In this document: piece by piece, positions 43,886 through 54,712 of the stretch
Position numbering within the stretch: the first letter of the stretch is position 1
Layout: every line of letters starts with the position of its first letter
Source of the DNA: Podospora pseudocomata
Taxonomy: Eukaryota; Ascomycota; Sordariomycetes; Sordariales; Podosporaceae
DNA length: 64,000 bases
Assembly (NCBI RefSeq): GCF_035222375.1
Contig: NW_026946363.1
Location: 310,001-374,000, forward strand
Reading direction: 5' to 3'
The notes under the pieces: generated by a model
Seen by the model: the letters and a program-made list of their open reading frames with translations, nothing else
What the model was told of the DNA's origin: nothing
The model's database searches: none
Program-made: the position numbers and the translations under genes

Positions 43886-46800
43886 CTTGACCGGCTTCTC
43901 TCAGCACTGCGTGGCTCTCACGAGGCAGGTCAAATGTCAGAAGCGATGGTGTTTATATGCTGTTATCGTAGTGTGATGATGCTGAGTTGTACGGAATTGT
44001 GCTGTCTTGCTGAAGATGTCGTGTCTTGTTGAAGAGGAAAGCGTGTGAAATAAAGCCAAAGGTGTTTGACAAAGATCGGCACCGAAACAGGCAGGTGATG
44101 ATGTATGGTGGGCAAGAAGAGAGGGAAGAAGGAAATTGGGGTCCACGGGACCGGTGTGGATCCCGGGGCACTTAAGTACAGCACGGCAGGAGGGCGTGCG
44201 GATGGTGCGGATGCAGATGGCTTTGGTCCCTGGAACGGCTGGACGGGGGGGACAGGCTGTCGGGTGGGTCGGGGGGGGGGGGCGTCTTGGTCAGTCGCAG
44301 TCAGAAGTCAGAATACTTGGTGCCCGGAACCTGCAGAGCGTGAATCGCTCTCGGTGTATCGGAAGGTCTGGGTGTGAGAACCTGACGTGGACGGCAAACG
44401 AGAGGACGGGAAGAATGGAAGAAGCTCTGCCTAGGTGGCTGTAAAGCACGGCCCGAAGAAGAGAGAGAGAGAGAGACAGCTCACAGCGGAGGCAAGTCGA
44501 GAGGCCCAAACAGTTTCCATGTGGGCGGGAAGTCGGTGGTGGTAGGTGGTGGTGCGTGGTGCGACCTTGGGTCAGGAACACTCCTGCCAGCCACTGATAG
44601 CCACTGCTAGCCACGGAGCAGCCAGCTGGGACTTACAGGAGAGTGCCACGAGTGCTCCGGAAAGGGAGAGTCATAGAGGTGTGGTGGCACACTTGCATGT
44701 GCCTCTGCCGCCATCTGACTGGCAGCCATCGTATCCAACTCCGATATTCCGTCAGGGGCGAGCAGTTTGCGCCGACCAAACACCAAGCAACGCACGCACG
44801 CAACCATCGGGCTGGCCGCCTCAGCTGCATCCCACTATCTGCCAATAACGTCGCCTCGTTGTTTCCCTCGCCCGCTTTGGAATTCCTTTTTTCTGCTTCC
44901 GGACCTTTTCCAACAGCGCATCTCCCTGTGTGGGGAGCACCATGGACAGCTCACCAACTAAACTTGCTGTCCAAAGTAGATTCGCCTGAATGGGCCATAG
45001 CGCACCGTTGGACTCTCCATGCATCTGGATGACTCGCTGGCTCGCTGGGCTGAGCTCAGCTTGAACCCAATGCCCACCTCCTTCTCATGGAATCGTGGAA
45101 TCGTGGTGATCATCGTGGCATTGGTTTGATCTTCAACCGCAGACCCAGACAGGCACGTTGTGTTTATTCCCCCGGCCGCTTTCGCCGACGCCCACGCCCA
45201 GGTGTCTGACCTCAGCTGCGAACATCAGCAGCGACTGCGGAATCACCCAGTCCGACTCTGCACTGCAGTGCGATAAAATGTCGGCCTCCTCAACGGGCCT
45301 CGACCGGAGGAATTCTGCTAACTTCCCCATTCCCACCCAGCCATCAAATCCAACAAAGCATCTCATGATCCTCAAAAGACAACCCCCTCCTCGGCCCCCC
45401 GCTCTCACTGACCGCCAGATCCCAGCCAAGGAGACCCGCAGAGCCCTGGGCTTCCAAAGTGGAGAGATCTGAGGATGACGTCGGAGTTCATCAAGGGACA
45501 CTGACTCTGAAAATCTATTTTTTTCTCTTCTTTTCAAGTCACTTGAGCAGCCAAATCCCGACTCGTTTGTTTTGTTTGGCGCCACGCTCGCACAAAACAC
45601 CCGCTAATCTAGCATGTCCCCATCGACCGGAACCGACTCTCAGTTTTCACACGTAACGACAAGACAGGGCTCACTGGGGGGGATGGCATGTGGGTAGGTG
45701 GTGGTGGTGGTGGTCGTCGTCGTTTTGGCCAGATATCTGCTCTGTTCCTTCTTTCTCCAGCTACTATTGATTGATATATCTGCAGCTGCCCGACAACATG
45801 CCTGGAAGGTCAACAGTGGTCAGGTAATATGGGCTCGGCTGGCGGTGAACATGGCGTCTACCCAACCGCCTATCCAATCAAGGCCGCCACGGAGCCTGTC
45901 TAAGTCATCCACCGGCCGGGTCTCGGTCACGGCGACCGCCCTCCAACGGCAACCGAGCCCTTTGACTATCGGCGAATGGGATGACGCAACCTTCGGGTCA
46001 GGAAGCTTTCCCCACGCCTGGATGTTTCTTCCCTACTACCCTCCTTATCCTTCAGGATCGGTAGCTGTGCCCAAGAAACACATGTGTGGTGCCGCATCCT
46101 ATCTGCACGTTTGTTGGTGCAAACCGCATCTCCGCCCTGCACCTGGGGCAATGTTTCTTGTCTTGTGTGTTGTGTAAACCATTCTCCCCGGCCCTAATCC
46201 TAACGGGGCGCATGTTGCCGTGCGCTGCTCGAGAGTTGTTAGCGAGACCGGAGCGGGGCCCGGTCGGGCAGTTTGATGCCGATGTAGTGACCGGTCCTGG
46301 GCATTCCGACCCGCGGCCGATATATATTACATATGCCACCGGCGACAAAAGCAGCCCTTGTGATGTGGTCTCTTGACACCCTGTAATTTCATCCCGCTGT
46401 CTCCGGAGCCAGGAAAAGGGAGATCTGGAACAATACCGCCAGAGCGCTTTTCCCTCCTCAGACGCGTGGTTGGTGGTGAGGCGTGAGCGAGTATCAGTAA
46501 GATGAGAGGGGATGGTTCTCCCGGCCAGTTGATGCGGCCCCGCGGGGCCACCACCCTGGGGTGTTACTCGCCGCTCACCATCATGATCATCCATGATCCA
46601 ACCGAAGGGTTCGGCAGCTCTGTCAGTTTCCCTGGCACGAAAAAACAAAACATTGGCCGGTTATCAAGGCCCAAGATGTTTGCACAAAGCCCAGAGGATT
46701 ACGCAATCGTTCAGTCTCTTTTTGAGGAACTGGTGATGGTGGTTGCATCTTGTGGTCGCATGGAAGAGGCGAGCTCTCCTCTTCTGAATTTGCACAACGT

Positions 46801-47357
46801 TGCGATCTCGTGTGAATTTTGTTACCTGGGCACCCTCACCACAAAATAGTTGACACACAAAAGTAAGTTAACCTATACAACCCTGTGAACTGCTTTACAC
46901 CTTGAAAGTAACTTAATAGGCCTTTGAATAATCTTTCAAAGCCTGTTAACTATCTTTGAAGACCTATTGATTATCTTCAAAGGCCTATAGACTATCATGC
47001 AAGGCATGTTAGCCTACTTTAGTATCTCATTAATTTTGTGGCAAGGGTGCTGGGATGGGGTGGTGCACAGACTGACCCGTGATGGAATTTCTTGGTGTTG
47101 AGGAATGGTTGGTTCTCATGATTTACACAGGTGCATATCTTGTGATATGAGTCTTCTATGTTACGTCAACCTCGTACACACGGCTTGACATTCCTATCAT
47201 TCAATTCGATAGCCGAGGAGGGTAGAGCAATTTATCAATGGTTTGCAACATGCTACCAGTGGTGGTTGCCATCCACCTCTCACTTCACACCACCAAAATG
47301 TCCATCATCATCATCATCATCACCACCTCATAACCACGAAACCCAGCCTTATCTTTT
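43886..47357. other. Gene-poor region with low-complexity tracts
   Basis: 3.5 kb with no gene I can support. It includes G-rich (44265-44282) and GA-rich (44458-44476) runs, a (GGT)n/(GTC)n tract near 45700, and the second 21-bp minisatellite array. A 64-codon ORF from 45278 (MSASSTGLDRRNS) is the least implausible, but has no supporting features. Confidence 0.5.
46864..47022 (+). repeat. 21-bp minisatellite array, copy 2
   Basis: Four clear 21-bp units starting ATCTTTCAAAGCC, ATCTTTGAAGACC, ATCTTCAAAGGCC and ATCATGCAAGGCA, preceded by more degenerate ones. The array matches the minus strand of 41803-41930. Confidence 0.7.
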
Positions 47358-47477
47358 ACATACGACCATACCCAGTTGAAAATACGGCATCCCGTCCGCT
47401 CTGCCCGAGTCAAACAGCTGAAGGGCCGAACTAGTACTCAGGTGGGTGACCACTGGGGAATCCTCGGTGTTGTATGT
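47358..47477 (+). rRNA. 5S ribosomal RNA gene, divergent copy
   Basis: 120 nt, the exact size of fungal 5S rRNA. It starts ACATACGACCATACCC and ends GGTGTTGTATGT, which pair to form helix I, as in Neurospora 5S. GGATCCCGTCCGCTC of the consensus appears as GCATCCCGTCCGCTC, and the 3' part keeps AGTACTCAGGTGGGTGACCA. A T run follows, as expected for Pol III termination. Several internal positions differ from the usual sequence (for example CTGGGGAATCC), so it may be a minor variant or a pseudogene. Dispersed single 5S genes are normal in Sordariomycetes. Confidence 0.88.
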
Positions 47478-48286
47478 TTTTGCTCCACTCTTCAAGATCC
47501 ACTTTTGAACTTTTGAGGCTTGGTAGAACTGTTTCGAAGTCATTTTTCCTTTTTTTTTTTCCCCATCTTACCCAACACTATGTTGGTTGGAGCAAGTACG
47601 GGTCTATGGGTGAGACTGATTTATTTATTTATTTTTTTTTGGGGGGGAGGGGGTGGCTTTGTCTTATTTGGACACATGTCTCTTCGTAAACATCGTCACA
47701 CAGTTGGTTGCCAACATCTTGAGACTGACAGAAACCATCAATACCTTTGAACTTGGAACTCAAGTCAGTAAATATCTAGACACCATCAGCATATCGATGT
47801 CATTGGTTGATAAGGGCCTCACAGCGGCTGAAGACTCTTGATTCACATCTCGGTAATTAGAGCGCTGATCAACAGTTTTGTTCCCAAAAAAGTCTTCAAA
47901 AAAGAAAATGGCTGATAATTCGGGTAATCTTCACCAGCTGACTGACTCAACGTCATGCTTATAGTCTTGGTGCTAGTTCAAAGCCGTTGAGGAATGGATC
48001 ATCATCGTTGGTGGATTGACCAGCTGAAGAGAGACATTATAGCCGTCCCGGCGAAATAAAATATCTCAAGCGGTGTTACAAGGGTTGCTTTCTAGTCATA
48101 TATGAAGATAGATCATAAATGAAAAGGTCTTCTTCATCTCTACTATCAACAACTTTTGTCAAGCCAGATCTTTTCCCTGCTTATCACGGGCCAACACAAC
48201 CAGAGATATAAACACCATAACTTGTGCCAATACGTCAACACCCGGCACAATGAAGGTAATACTTCCCCTCGTCCTCATTTTAAACC
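47478..48286. other. Intergenic region after the 5S gene
   Basis: About 800 bp, AT-rich, with T- and G-runs (47625-47655). The promoter of the small secreted protein gene lies at the right end. No gene supported. Confidence 0.5.
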
Positions 48287-48520
48287 ATGAAAGCAAGACT
48301 AATAACAACAATTCAGTTCACCCTCCTCCTCACCCTAGCAGCAACCACCACCGCCGTCGCCTATCCCTTAATCGACATCTCCCTCGGCACCCCAAAGTTC
48401 GTCTGCCCCAGCCGGGTCCAGGCCTTCTGCAGCGCGAGCAGCATCCACAGCGGCTGCACTGCAGCGGGCGAGTTCCGGAGTGATGTCATGGATACCTGTG
48501 GGCAGTGTGTTTGTGTCTGA
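48287..48520 (+). CDS. Small secreted cysteine-rich protein (77 aa)
   Basis: ATG 48287 begins MKARLITTIQ followed by a hydrophobic core (FTLLLTLAATTTAVA), a clear signal peptide cleaved near residue 25. The mature ~52 residues hold six cysteines at 40, 48, 57, 71, 74 and 76 (C-x7-C-x8-C-x13-C-x2-C-x-C), enough for three disulfides, and end in CGQCVCV. This fits the broad class of fungal small secreted proteins, some of which are effectors or antimicrobial peptides; I recognise no named family. An upstream ATG (48250) in another frame is less likely. Confidence 0.6.
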   Translation: MKARLITTIQFTLLLTLAATTTAVAYPLIDISLGTPKFVCPSRVQAFCSASSIHSGCTAAGEFRSDVMDTCGQCVCV

Positions 48521-48885
48521 GGCCCCCCGACACTATAGAAATCTGGAATATGACCGAGCTTGTACATAGATCTCAAGGGAGGAAGTATTGATAAAAAACT
48601 CAAAATTTGAATTGTCCATGCGCCTGTCAACCTCCTTTTCTGCAGAGTGGTGATGAGAACGAAGATGTTTGAGAAAAGAACAATCATAAAAATGATATGC
48701 CTCTAGTTCAGGACTACCAAATGTCCCAGTGTATATATACGCCAGTGATGAAAACCCAATAGTAACAAAAGAAAGTAGGATATGATGATGCCACCTCGTC
48801 CGCCAAAATCCCAGTGTTGTCCTGTCATCCAAAAACTGACCATGCTAGCCCCCCCATATACCCAAATCCTCATCCATCATATGCC

Positions 48886-49311
48886 TCATGAAGTCTGTCC
48901 CAACAACTCCCTCGCACTCCCCACTATCCCCCCCCCTTCTCCCTCTGGATACCACCTCCCCTTCCACCTCCTCTCCCTCTCCTTCTCCCTCCTCTTCACC
49001 CTCTCTAAATACTCCCTCTTCCACCTATCAACCCCCCACCTCCCCCTCCTCTCCCTAATCCACTCCACCATCTCCCCCAGCCTTTCCACCAGCACCTTCA
49101 ACTCTTCTTCCTGGATTCCCTCGTTCTTCTCAACAACAATTTTAGTCCTATCCCCCCCGCAACGCTCGCAAAACCCACCCCCATAACACTTCCCCACCAC
49201 CGCAGCAGCAACCGGAAAAAGAGCCTCAACCGGCAAACAAGACACCTAGTCCGCCACCGGCCCGCCCCTCCCCCCAGATGCCACCGGTTCGGCCGCCCCC
49301 GCAGCCGACAT
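48886..49311 (-). CDS. Doubtful coiled-coil ORF with one in-frame TAG
   Basis: From ATG 49311 the frame reads MSAAGAAEPVASGG, meets TAG at 49248-49246, and continues in the same frame through CYGGGFCERCGG and a charged coiled coil (EEELKVLVERLGEMVEWIRE) to a stop at 48886. Both parts look protein-like. The TAG may be a C-to-T mutation of CAG (disrupted gene), or a real 5' exon may lie elsewhere with CTAG as acceptor. The reading frame after the TAG is 119 codons. No family recognised. Confidence 0.35.
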
Positions 49312-49413
49312 CTTTGGCGTTGACGGCGGCCACGGCCCAGACGATGAAGCTACAGAGCTGATGTCGGGGTATTTCCTGCCTGAGACTCCTTCACATGTCT
49401 AGTCAGTTTTATC

Positions 49414-51909
49414 TTATTCCATGAGAGTATGCCGGGGGATCATGTTGAGGAGCAGCATCAAAGGGAGGAACCAGGAGGAGGAGGAGTTGGGGTCTAGGCT
49501 GTGGTAGTCAGGGTTATTCGTACCAGTTACTCCCGCCCCGGCAGGACTAGGCATTCGCTCTCTGCCCTCGTTGGGGTGCGGTCTTTCTCTCTCACGGTCT
49601 CTGTCACGATCGCGGGACCGGCGAGGGGAGCGTTCCATCCGTGGGGGTTCACGGGGTGTGGCCCGCGGGGAAGACAGCCGCTCGTCCCTTCGCCAGCGCT
49701 CCCGATCGTCATGGTAGCGGTCTCGTTCTCTTTCTCGCTCTCGTTCTCGACGATCTCGTTCCCGGTCGCTAAGTCGTTGATCCCTCTCCCGATCTCGAAG
49801 GTGGTCACGGTCGCGGACTTCGCGGTCGAGGTCCCGACGGCGATCGATGTCGGCGTGGCTGCTTGTGCGGCGGTGGTTGTCCGGACGGGAGAGGTAAGGG
49901 CCGCCGTTGTTGCGGGTGTAGCCCCGGACAGAAGAAAAGTCGTCGTCGGATTCGACCTCGATAACGCGGTGGCCGCCGTTGCGGTGGAGGGAAGCGGCTG
50001 CTGCGGCTGGGGCTGGGGGACCGCGGTCTCTTCCGCGGTCGCTGGCTCGGTCGCTGTGTCTCCTCTCGTCGCTGTCTCGTTCACGGTCGCTGTGTCGTCT
50101 TGCCTCTCTTTCGCGGTCTGACTCTCGTGTTGGACGCTTGTCTCGCTCCCTGTCCCTCTCCCGCTCACGTGCTCTATCCCTCTCTCTGTCTCGCTCTCTG
50201 TCTCTTTCCCGTTCTCGCTCCCGTTCTCTGTCAAAGGCAGCTTCGGCAGCTCTTTGGCGCTCCCTCTCGCGCTCCCGGCTTGACTGTTTCCTGCTTCTTC
50301 GGATGCGCTCGTCCTCTGAATCAGTAGAGTCCGTCTCATCGTGAGACCACGACCGGTTCAGCCTCGAACTGGGAAGATCTCCATCTCTGCTACCCCTAGA
50401 GGCAGTTACCACCACTGGTACCGGGCCTTCCTTTCTTCCTCGTGACCCGCTCAGGCTTCGTTGCCGCTCGCTGGCCGGTGGCATGCCCGTCATAAAGCTG
50501 GTGAGCTTGTCTTTGAGGTCATACAGAGTGCTTTTCCGCCTGTGCTCGTCGTCCCCTCTTGGTGTTGTCCTACCACTGTCACCTGGTGATGGTCGTGGTG
50601 AGTGGGTTCTTACGCCGGGGTGGGCATGTGGGTGCGATGTTGGAATGGGAGGTGGAGGCATGCTTGTGCGGATGATACGGGGCAACTCCTCGGAACTGCC
50701 GGTATAAACGCGGCGAACGCCGGGAATCGGGGGCTCGTTGGAAGGGCGCTGAGTCCGTCTTGGTGTTCGGGGACTGATCGGGGGTTCGTCCGACTCCGAT
50801 GTGCTGTATTGTCTGGGTTGGCTGTGACGACGCGGTTGCGGGCTGCGATCAGGGCCGAGGTGAGGTATCCTAACTGATGGGCGACCCTCCATAGGTGAGT
50901 GCGGATAATCGGAGAAGCTCCTTCGGCGTGATGGTTCATCGGAGGAAGACTGGCGATGAAGGTAGTGCTCCCGCTCCCTGGCAGCCTGTTCTCTGGCCCG
51001 CTCTCGCTCTCGTTCTGGTGATCTTGATGGCCCTGGTGCTACATTCACATATGTCACCTTGACTGGACGAGAGCCAAAGTAGTCGCGAGGTGTCCCTGGC
51101 TGTGGTGTCGGCGGGACGTGGTGAACATTGTATGAGGGGATCCTGCGCTCTGCATACGTTGGCTTCGGCTCCTCTCTTGGCTTCTCCTTGGTCTTCTCCT
51201 TGGGCTTCTCCTTGGGCTCCTCTGCAGCTGCTTCCTGGATGTGCTTAGCCTTGCACTCCTGATACCACCGATCAGTGTCGATGTCTGTATCCTGGGGCAG
51301 CGCTTCCTTGGGCAAGTCGGCAGGGAACTGGAAGGCAGTGTCAGGGTGCTTCAGGCCCCAGTGCTTGGCCGCATATTGGAGGACTGGGACTTGTTCCTGT
51401 GGCTCAAGCAGTGTCTGGATTGCCTGCCACCGCACAAAGCCCTTCGTTGTCAAAGCTGGAATCGATGGGGGAGCGTAGTCGTCTTCTGTTGGCAAGAGCC
51501 AGTGTTGACAGCCGAGACCCTGGAAAACATCGGATATGAAGGGGTTGTCCATATCGACAAAGAGGACTACCATGGCCGTTGTTAGCTTTGCGCATTGTTT
51601 GAGTAAGGTAAGATGCCGCTGTCCCACTCACAGTCAAAATTGTAACCGGCAGCCTTGTAGAAGGCTGCTAGCTTCTTTGGCGTCAAGTACCTATCATTCT
51701 TGTCACCGATCTCCTTGATCTAAACGCGCAGACCATTGTTAGTAAAGGCTCCATTTCTCCATCTCTGGGCAACATACGATATGTAGTGAGAGCGCCCTCA
51801 AAAACGCATCGAGAATAGGGGTCGGAGTGGGAATCGGCTTCGCTGTGGTGAAGAGGTAGCCATAGTAGGCGTTGCCGTCCTCGGCGTCTGTTGCGGTTGG
51901 ATTCGCCAT
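49414..51909 (-). CDS. DUF7514-like N-terminal domain with long RE/RD-rich tail (790 aa)
   Basis: Exons 51909-51778, 51719-51632 and 51566-49414 close in phase (introns 58 and 65 bp). The N-terminal ~170 residues are ordered (YGYLFTTAKPIPTPTPILDA, KEIGDKNDRYLTPKKLAAFY, FVDMDNPFISDVFQGLG, RWQAIQTLLEPQEQVPVLQ) and match my recollection of the fungal DUF7514 domain. The rest is disordered: Lys/Glu/Pro repeats, Ser/Pro/Arg stretches, then a very long Arg-Glu / Arg-Asp region (RERERERERDRERDRERD) like that of splicing-associated proteins. Long open frames on the opposite strand are by-products of the repeat. Likely nuclear RNA-related by composition; function unknown. The end is a hydrophobic WFLPLMLLLNMI tail. 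Confidence 0.75.
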
Positions 51910-53410
51910 TGCTTCAGTTGTCCCTCAGACCAGCTTCTTGCGATGTTGGCGTCGGCGTGGGGTGGTTATGAAATACACCAGTGCACATCATATCAGCCCC
52001 GACTCTGAGTTCGACCTCGTGGGCGGTGGGCGATAATCGGCGTTGGAGGTTGCTGTCGTGACACGATCGGGAGGGGCAAAAATAAGTGGTTTGCAGCAGG
52101 AGGGGTTCACAGCAGAGGGATCCGGACATGAGATAATTGACCAAGTTCTTGGATCTAAAAGTAACGAAGGTAAGGTACCCTATCTGAAAAGTAGGCGGGC
52201 AGACAGGAAAGTCGCCGGGCTTCCAAGATGCTGAGTTGTAGTCGGGTATGAAGCGAATAGCTCAGAGTCGTATTCGAGATGCTTCTTAGGCAGACTTGAG
52301 TCAACAAGAGTCTTCTTCAGCAAAGTGTTTGCAAGAATATCTGCGGCAGCTGTGTGCGGCGCTGTACCAAGTTGCGAAACCAACTCTGCGGGCCAACATA
52401 TGGTTGACGCAACCAGTGACAGGGGTTCACCCAAGTCTTTTTGCTGAGGGGCTGGACTGGTGGAGGGCAGTGAGGGTTGGCAAGTTGGGTTCCAGGTTGG
52501 CAACACCACCGCTGACGCTTCAACTGCTGACACGTGCTTCCGGTTTACACAAGAAATCCAGCGCCTGCTTGTAGCTTCTCGTAGCTTCTCGTAGCTTCTT
52601 TTGTACAGGCATACTCGGGGTCCTCTGCCCAAGACCCTGGATAAGGAACTTAGTATCATGAATCTCAACTGCACGTACGATCTACCCTGAGATCCACCTC
52701 CGCGTGGCTGGGACAGATGATCTCGTGGCTCCGCTGCGTAGCCGTTAGAATTATGGATCTAGAAGAATAAGAGGCTGGTGTTGACGTTGTGAAAAGCGGG
52801 CGGAGGCCTGCCACTCAGAACCGTTCATCTGATTACAACATCAGACCCTATCTAGTGACCATGGCCATCGGGCGCGCGACAACACCAACTCGGGCGAACG
52901 AGGTCAAAACACACAATTTGGGACGGAATTACATTCAAAACACGAGGCCAACGCTGTTTGGCAGTTGAAAGACTGGAAAGACAAGCAACCATCCGTCCGC
53001 CCCAACATCTAAATAAACCCCGCACAGCTCTCGGTGTTATCCCAGATTCATCTGATATATAGCTCTTTCCTCTATTTGATGTCATATCCAATATCTCCGA
53101 GAAACCATGCCAGAAACCGCACGTGCTGCTGCATCTTGGTGTAACCGACCTCTGCTTTTGCTGCAGGGCACCCACATGCCGATGATGTCGACTGGTCACC
53201 TTGCCGTACCCAACCGCCCATACCCGGTCTCGGCACGGCCCCGGTCGGAGCCGGAAGGTGATCCAAGCCGGGGGACACGGACACAAGAGACACGGAGGAC
53301 CCACCACCGGGCCACTGCATCCCTCATCAAATCCAATAACCACCTCACACGTGCAATTTGTAGTGTGCACACCTTGCACATTCTCCCCTAAACCTCTCCC
53401 AAACATGACA
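51910..53410. other. Intergenic region
   Basis: 1.5 kb with no supported gene. It has a 10-bp unit repeated three times at 52571-52600 (GTAGCTTCTC). Open frames on the minus strand (52180-52674, 52852-53436) look non-coding. Confidence 0.5.
52571..52600 (+). repeat. 10-bp tandem repeat, three units
   Basis: GTAGCTTCTC repeated three times, last unit ending CTT. Confidence 0.85.
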
Positions 53411-54169
53411 TCACCTCCCCCCCTTCCCAACCACAAACCGATACGTAGGCAACCTCACCAACCCCCTCCCCCCCCCATCCTCCTCCTCCCAAGTCAAAAA
53501 CCTCTCAAACCCACTCCCCTCCAGGATCCTCTGACTAGCCTTATTCCCCTCCGCCGTAACAGCAATAACCACCTCCTCCACCACCCCCCTTTCCCCTTCC
53601 CCTTCCACCACAACCACACTCCTCGGATCAACCATCAACTCAACCACCCCCCTCTCCAACCCCCCCCAAATCCCCTCCCACCCCCTCATAAACTCCTTCC
53701 CAAACCCCCGCCCCCAATACTCCCGTCTAAACATATACCCAATCTCCGGCCACCCAAAACTCCACATCGCATCATGAAACCCCCCAATCCCAATCAGTTT
53801 TCCTCCTTCCCTCAAACAAATCGCACAGTTGTAATTCTCCCTCTCGTTCCCCTCCACAAACCTCTCCAACCTCTGCCACGTCTCCCCAATGTCTTTGTCC
53901 ACCACCCCCAAATAAGTCCACACCATCACCTCCGGCTGGGTTCGCAGTTCGTGCAAAGCCGGGAGGTCAGTCTTGAATAGAGGGCGGATGATGAGCCGTT
54001 CCGTGTACACTGCCTTCCTCTCCGCGTTTAAGGGGAAAGGTCGCTTGGGTAGCGTGGTTTTCACACGGACAAAGGTAGACTTGTCCGGCTTGGGGTCAAT
54101 GACTCTGCTGTCGTCTGGATTGCTGGTGCCGTTTTTTATGGCGACGACGTCGAGGGTGTTGTCGGCCAT
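53411..54169 (-). CDS. GNAT-family N-acetyltransferase (252 aa)
   Basis: Single exon from ATG 54169. The N-terminal 50 residues are a polar extension. The GNAT core starts with YTERLIIRPLFKTDLPALHE (first strand, RimJ-like), continues with GKLIGIGGFHD, and has the acetyl-CoA motif A as EIGYMFRREYWGRGFGKEFM, including the (R/Q)-x2-G-x-G/A loop RGFGKE. The late segment GNKASQRILEGSGFERF is the canonical last helix and strand (N-x-AS-x3-LEKxGF). It resembles RimJ/RimL-type enzymes that acetylate protein N-termini or small amines. Substrate unknown. A glutamate/glycine/valine-rich insert near 180 is unusual. Confidence 0.85.
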   Translation of the reverse strand: MADNTLDVVAIKNGTSNPDDSRVIDPKPDKSTFVRVKTTLPKRPFPLNAERKAVYTERLIIRPLFKTDLPALHELRTQPEVMVWTYLGVVDKDIGETWQRLERFVEGNERENYNCAICLREGGKLIGIGGFHDAMWSFGWPEIGYMFRREYWGRGFGKEFMRGWEGIWGGLERGVVELMVDPRSVVVVEGEGERGVVEEVVIAVTAEGNKASQRILEGSGFERFLTWEEEDGGGRGLVRLPTYRFVVGKGGR

Positions 54170-54712
54170 GATGAACGATGCGCGATATGTCTGCTAAAGG
54201 TGAGAGGGATAGAATGGGGACGGCGAGTGTACGGAACTAGGTCAAGTCTGAAAAGAGAGAGATATTGGAGATAAAAGGTGAAAATTACGTAGTCGTGAGG
54301 ATCAGCTGTTGAGTCAGGCATCCCTGGCTAATATCAATATCGCAATCTAACTTCCTGTTTTGGAGTGGGAAAATGCGAGGCTGACACTGTCTTACACAAC
54401 TGCATCATTCAGCTTGCGCCCTTTGGTCGACACATTACACTTTAACCGCCGCAAACCTACCGCGATCAATGTCACCACCCGCGGAATCCAGAGAAGCGTC
54501 CAAACTTTTGTTCAATTTCAAAAACATTGCACGAGCAATCCCAGAGACCGTGGACACCAAAAGAGCAATAAGAACAACTGTGCCCCGAAACGCAAACCCG
54601 TGCTTGACCATTTATTCATTTCATGCTCATTCTAGGGAGCAAATGCTGGTAACCCATTTTCCTAGTGAACACCTGAAGAACCTGCCAAACCCAGCCACAT
54701 CCATGAACCCCT
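54170..54712. other. Intergenic region
   Basis: 543 bp between two minus-strand genes: promoter of the GNAT gene and 3' flank of the eL20 gene. Nothing else seen. Confidence 0.5.

Noticed and set aside
45278-45472. 64-codon ORF starting MSASSTGLDRRNS
   Set aside because: Short, proline-rich, no domain, no splice evidence; could be chance in GC-rich sequence.
52180-52674. 164-codon minus-strand frame
   Set aside because: Includes the 10-bp tandem repeat and has no conserved-looking segment.
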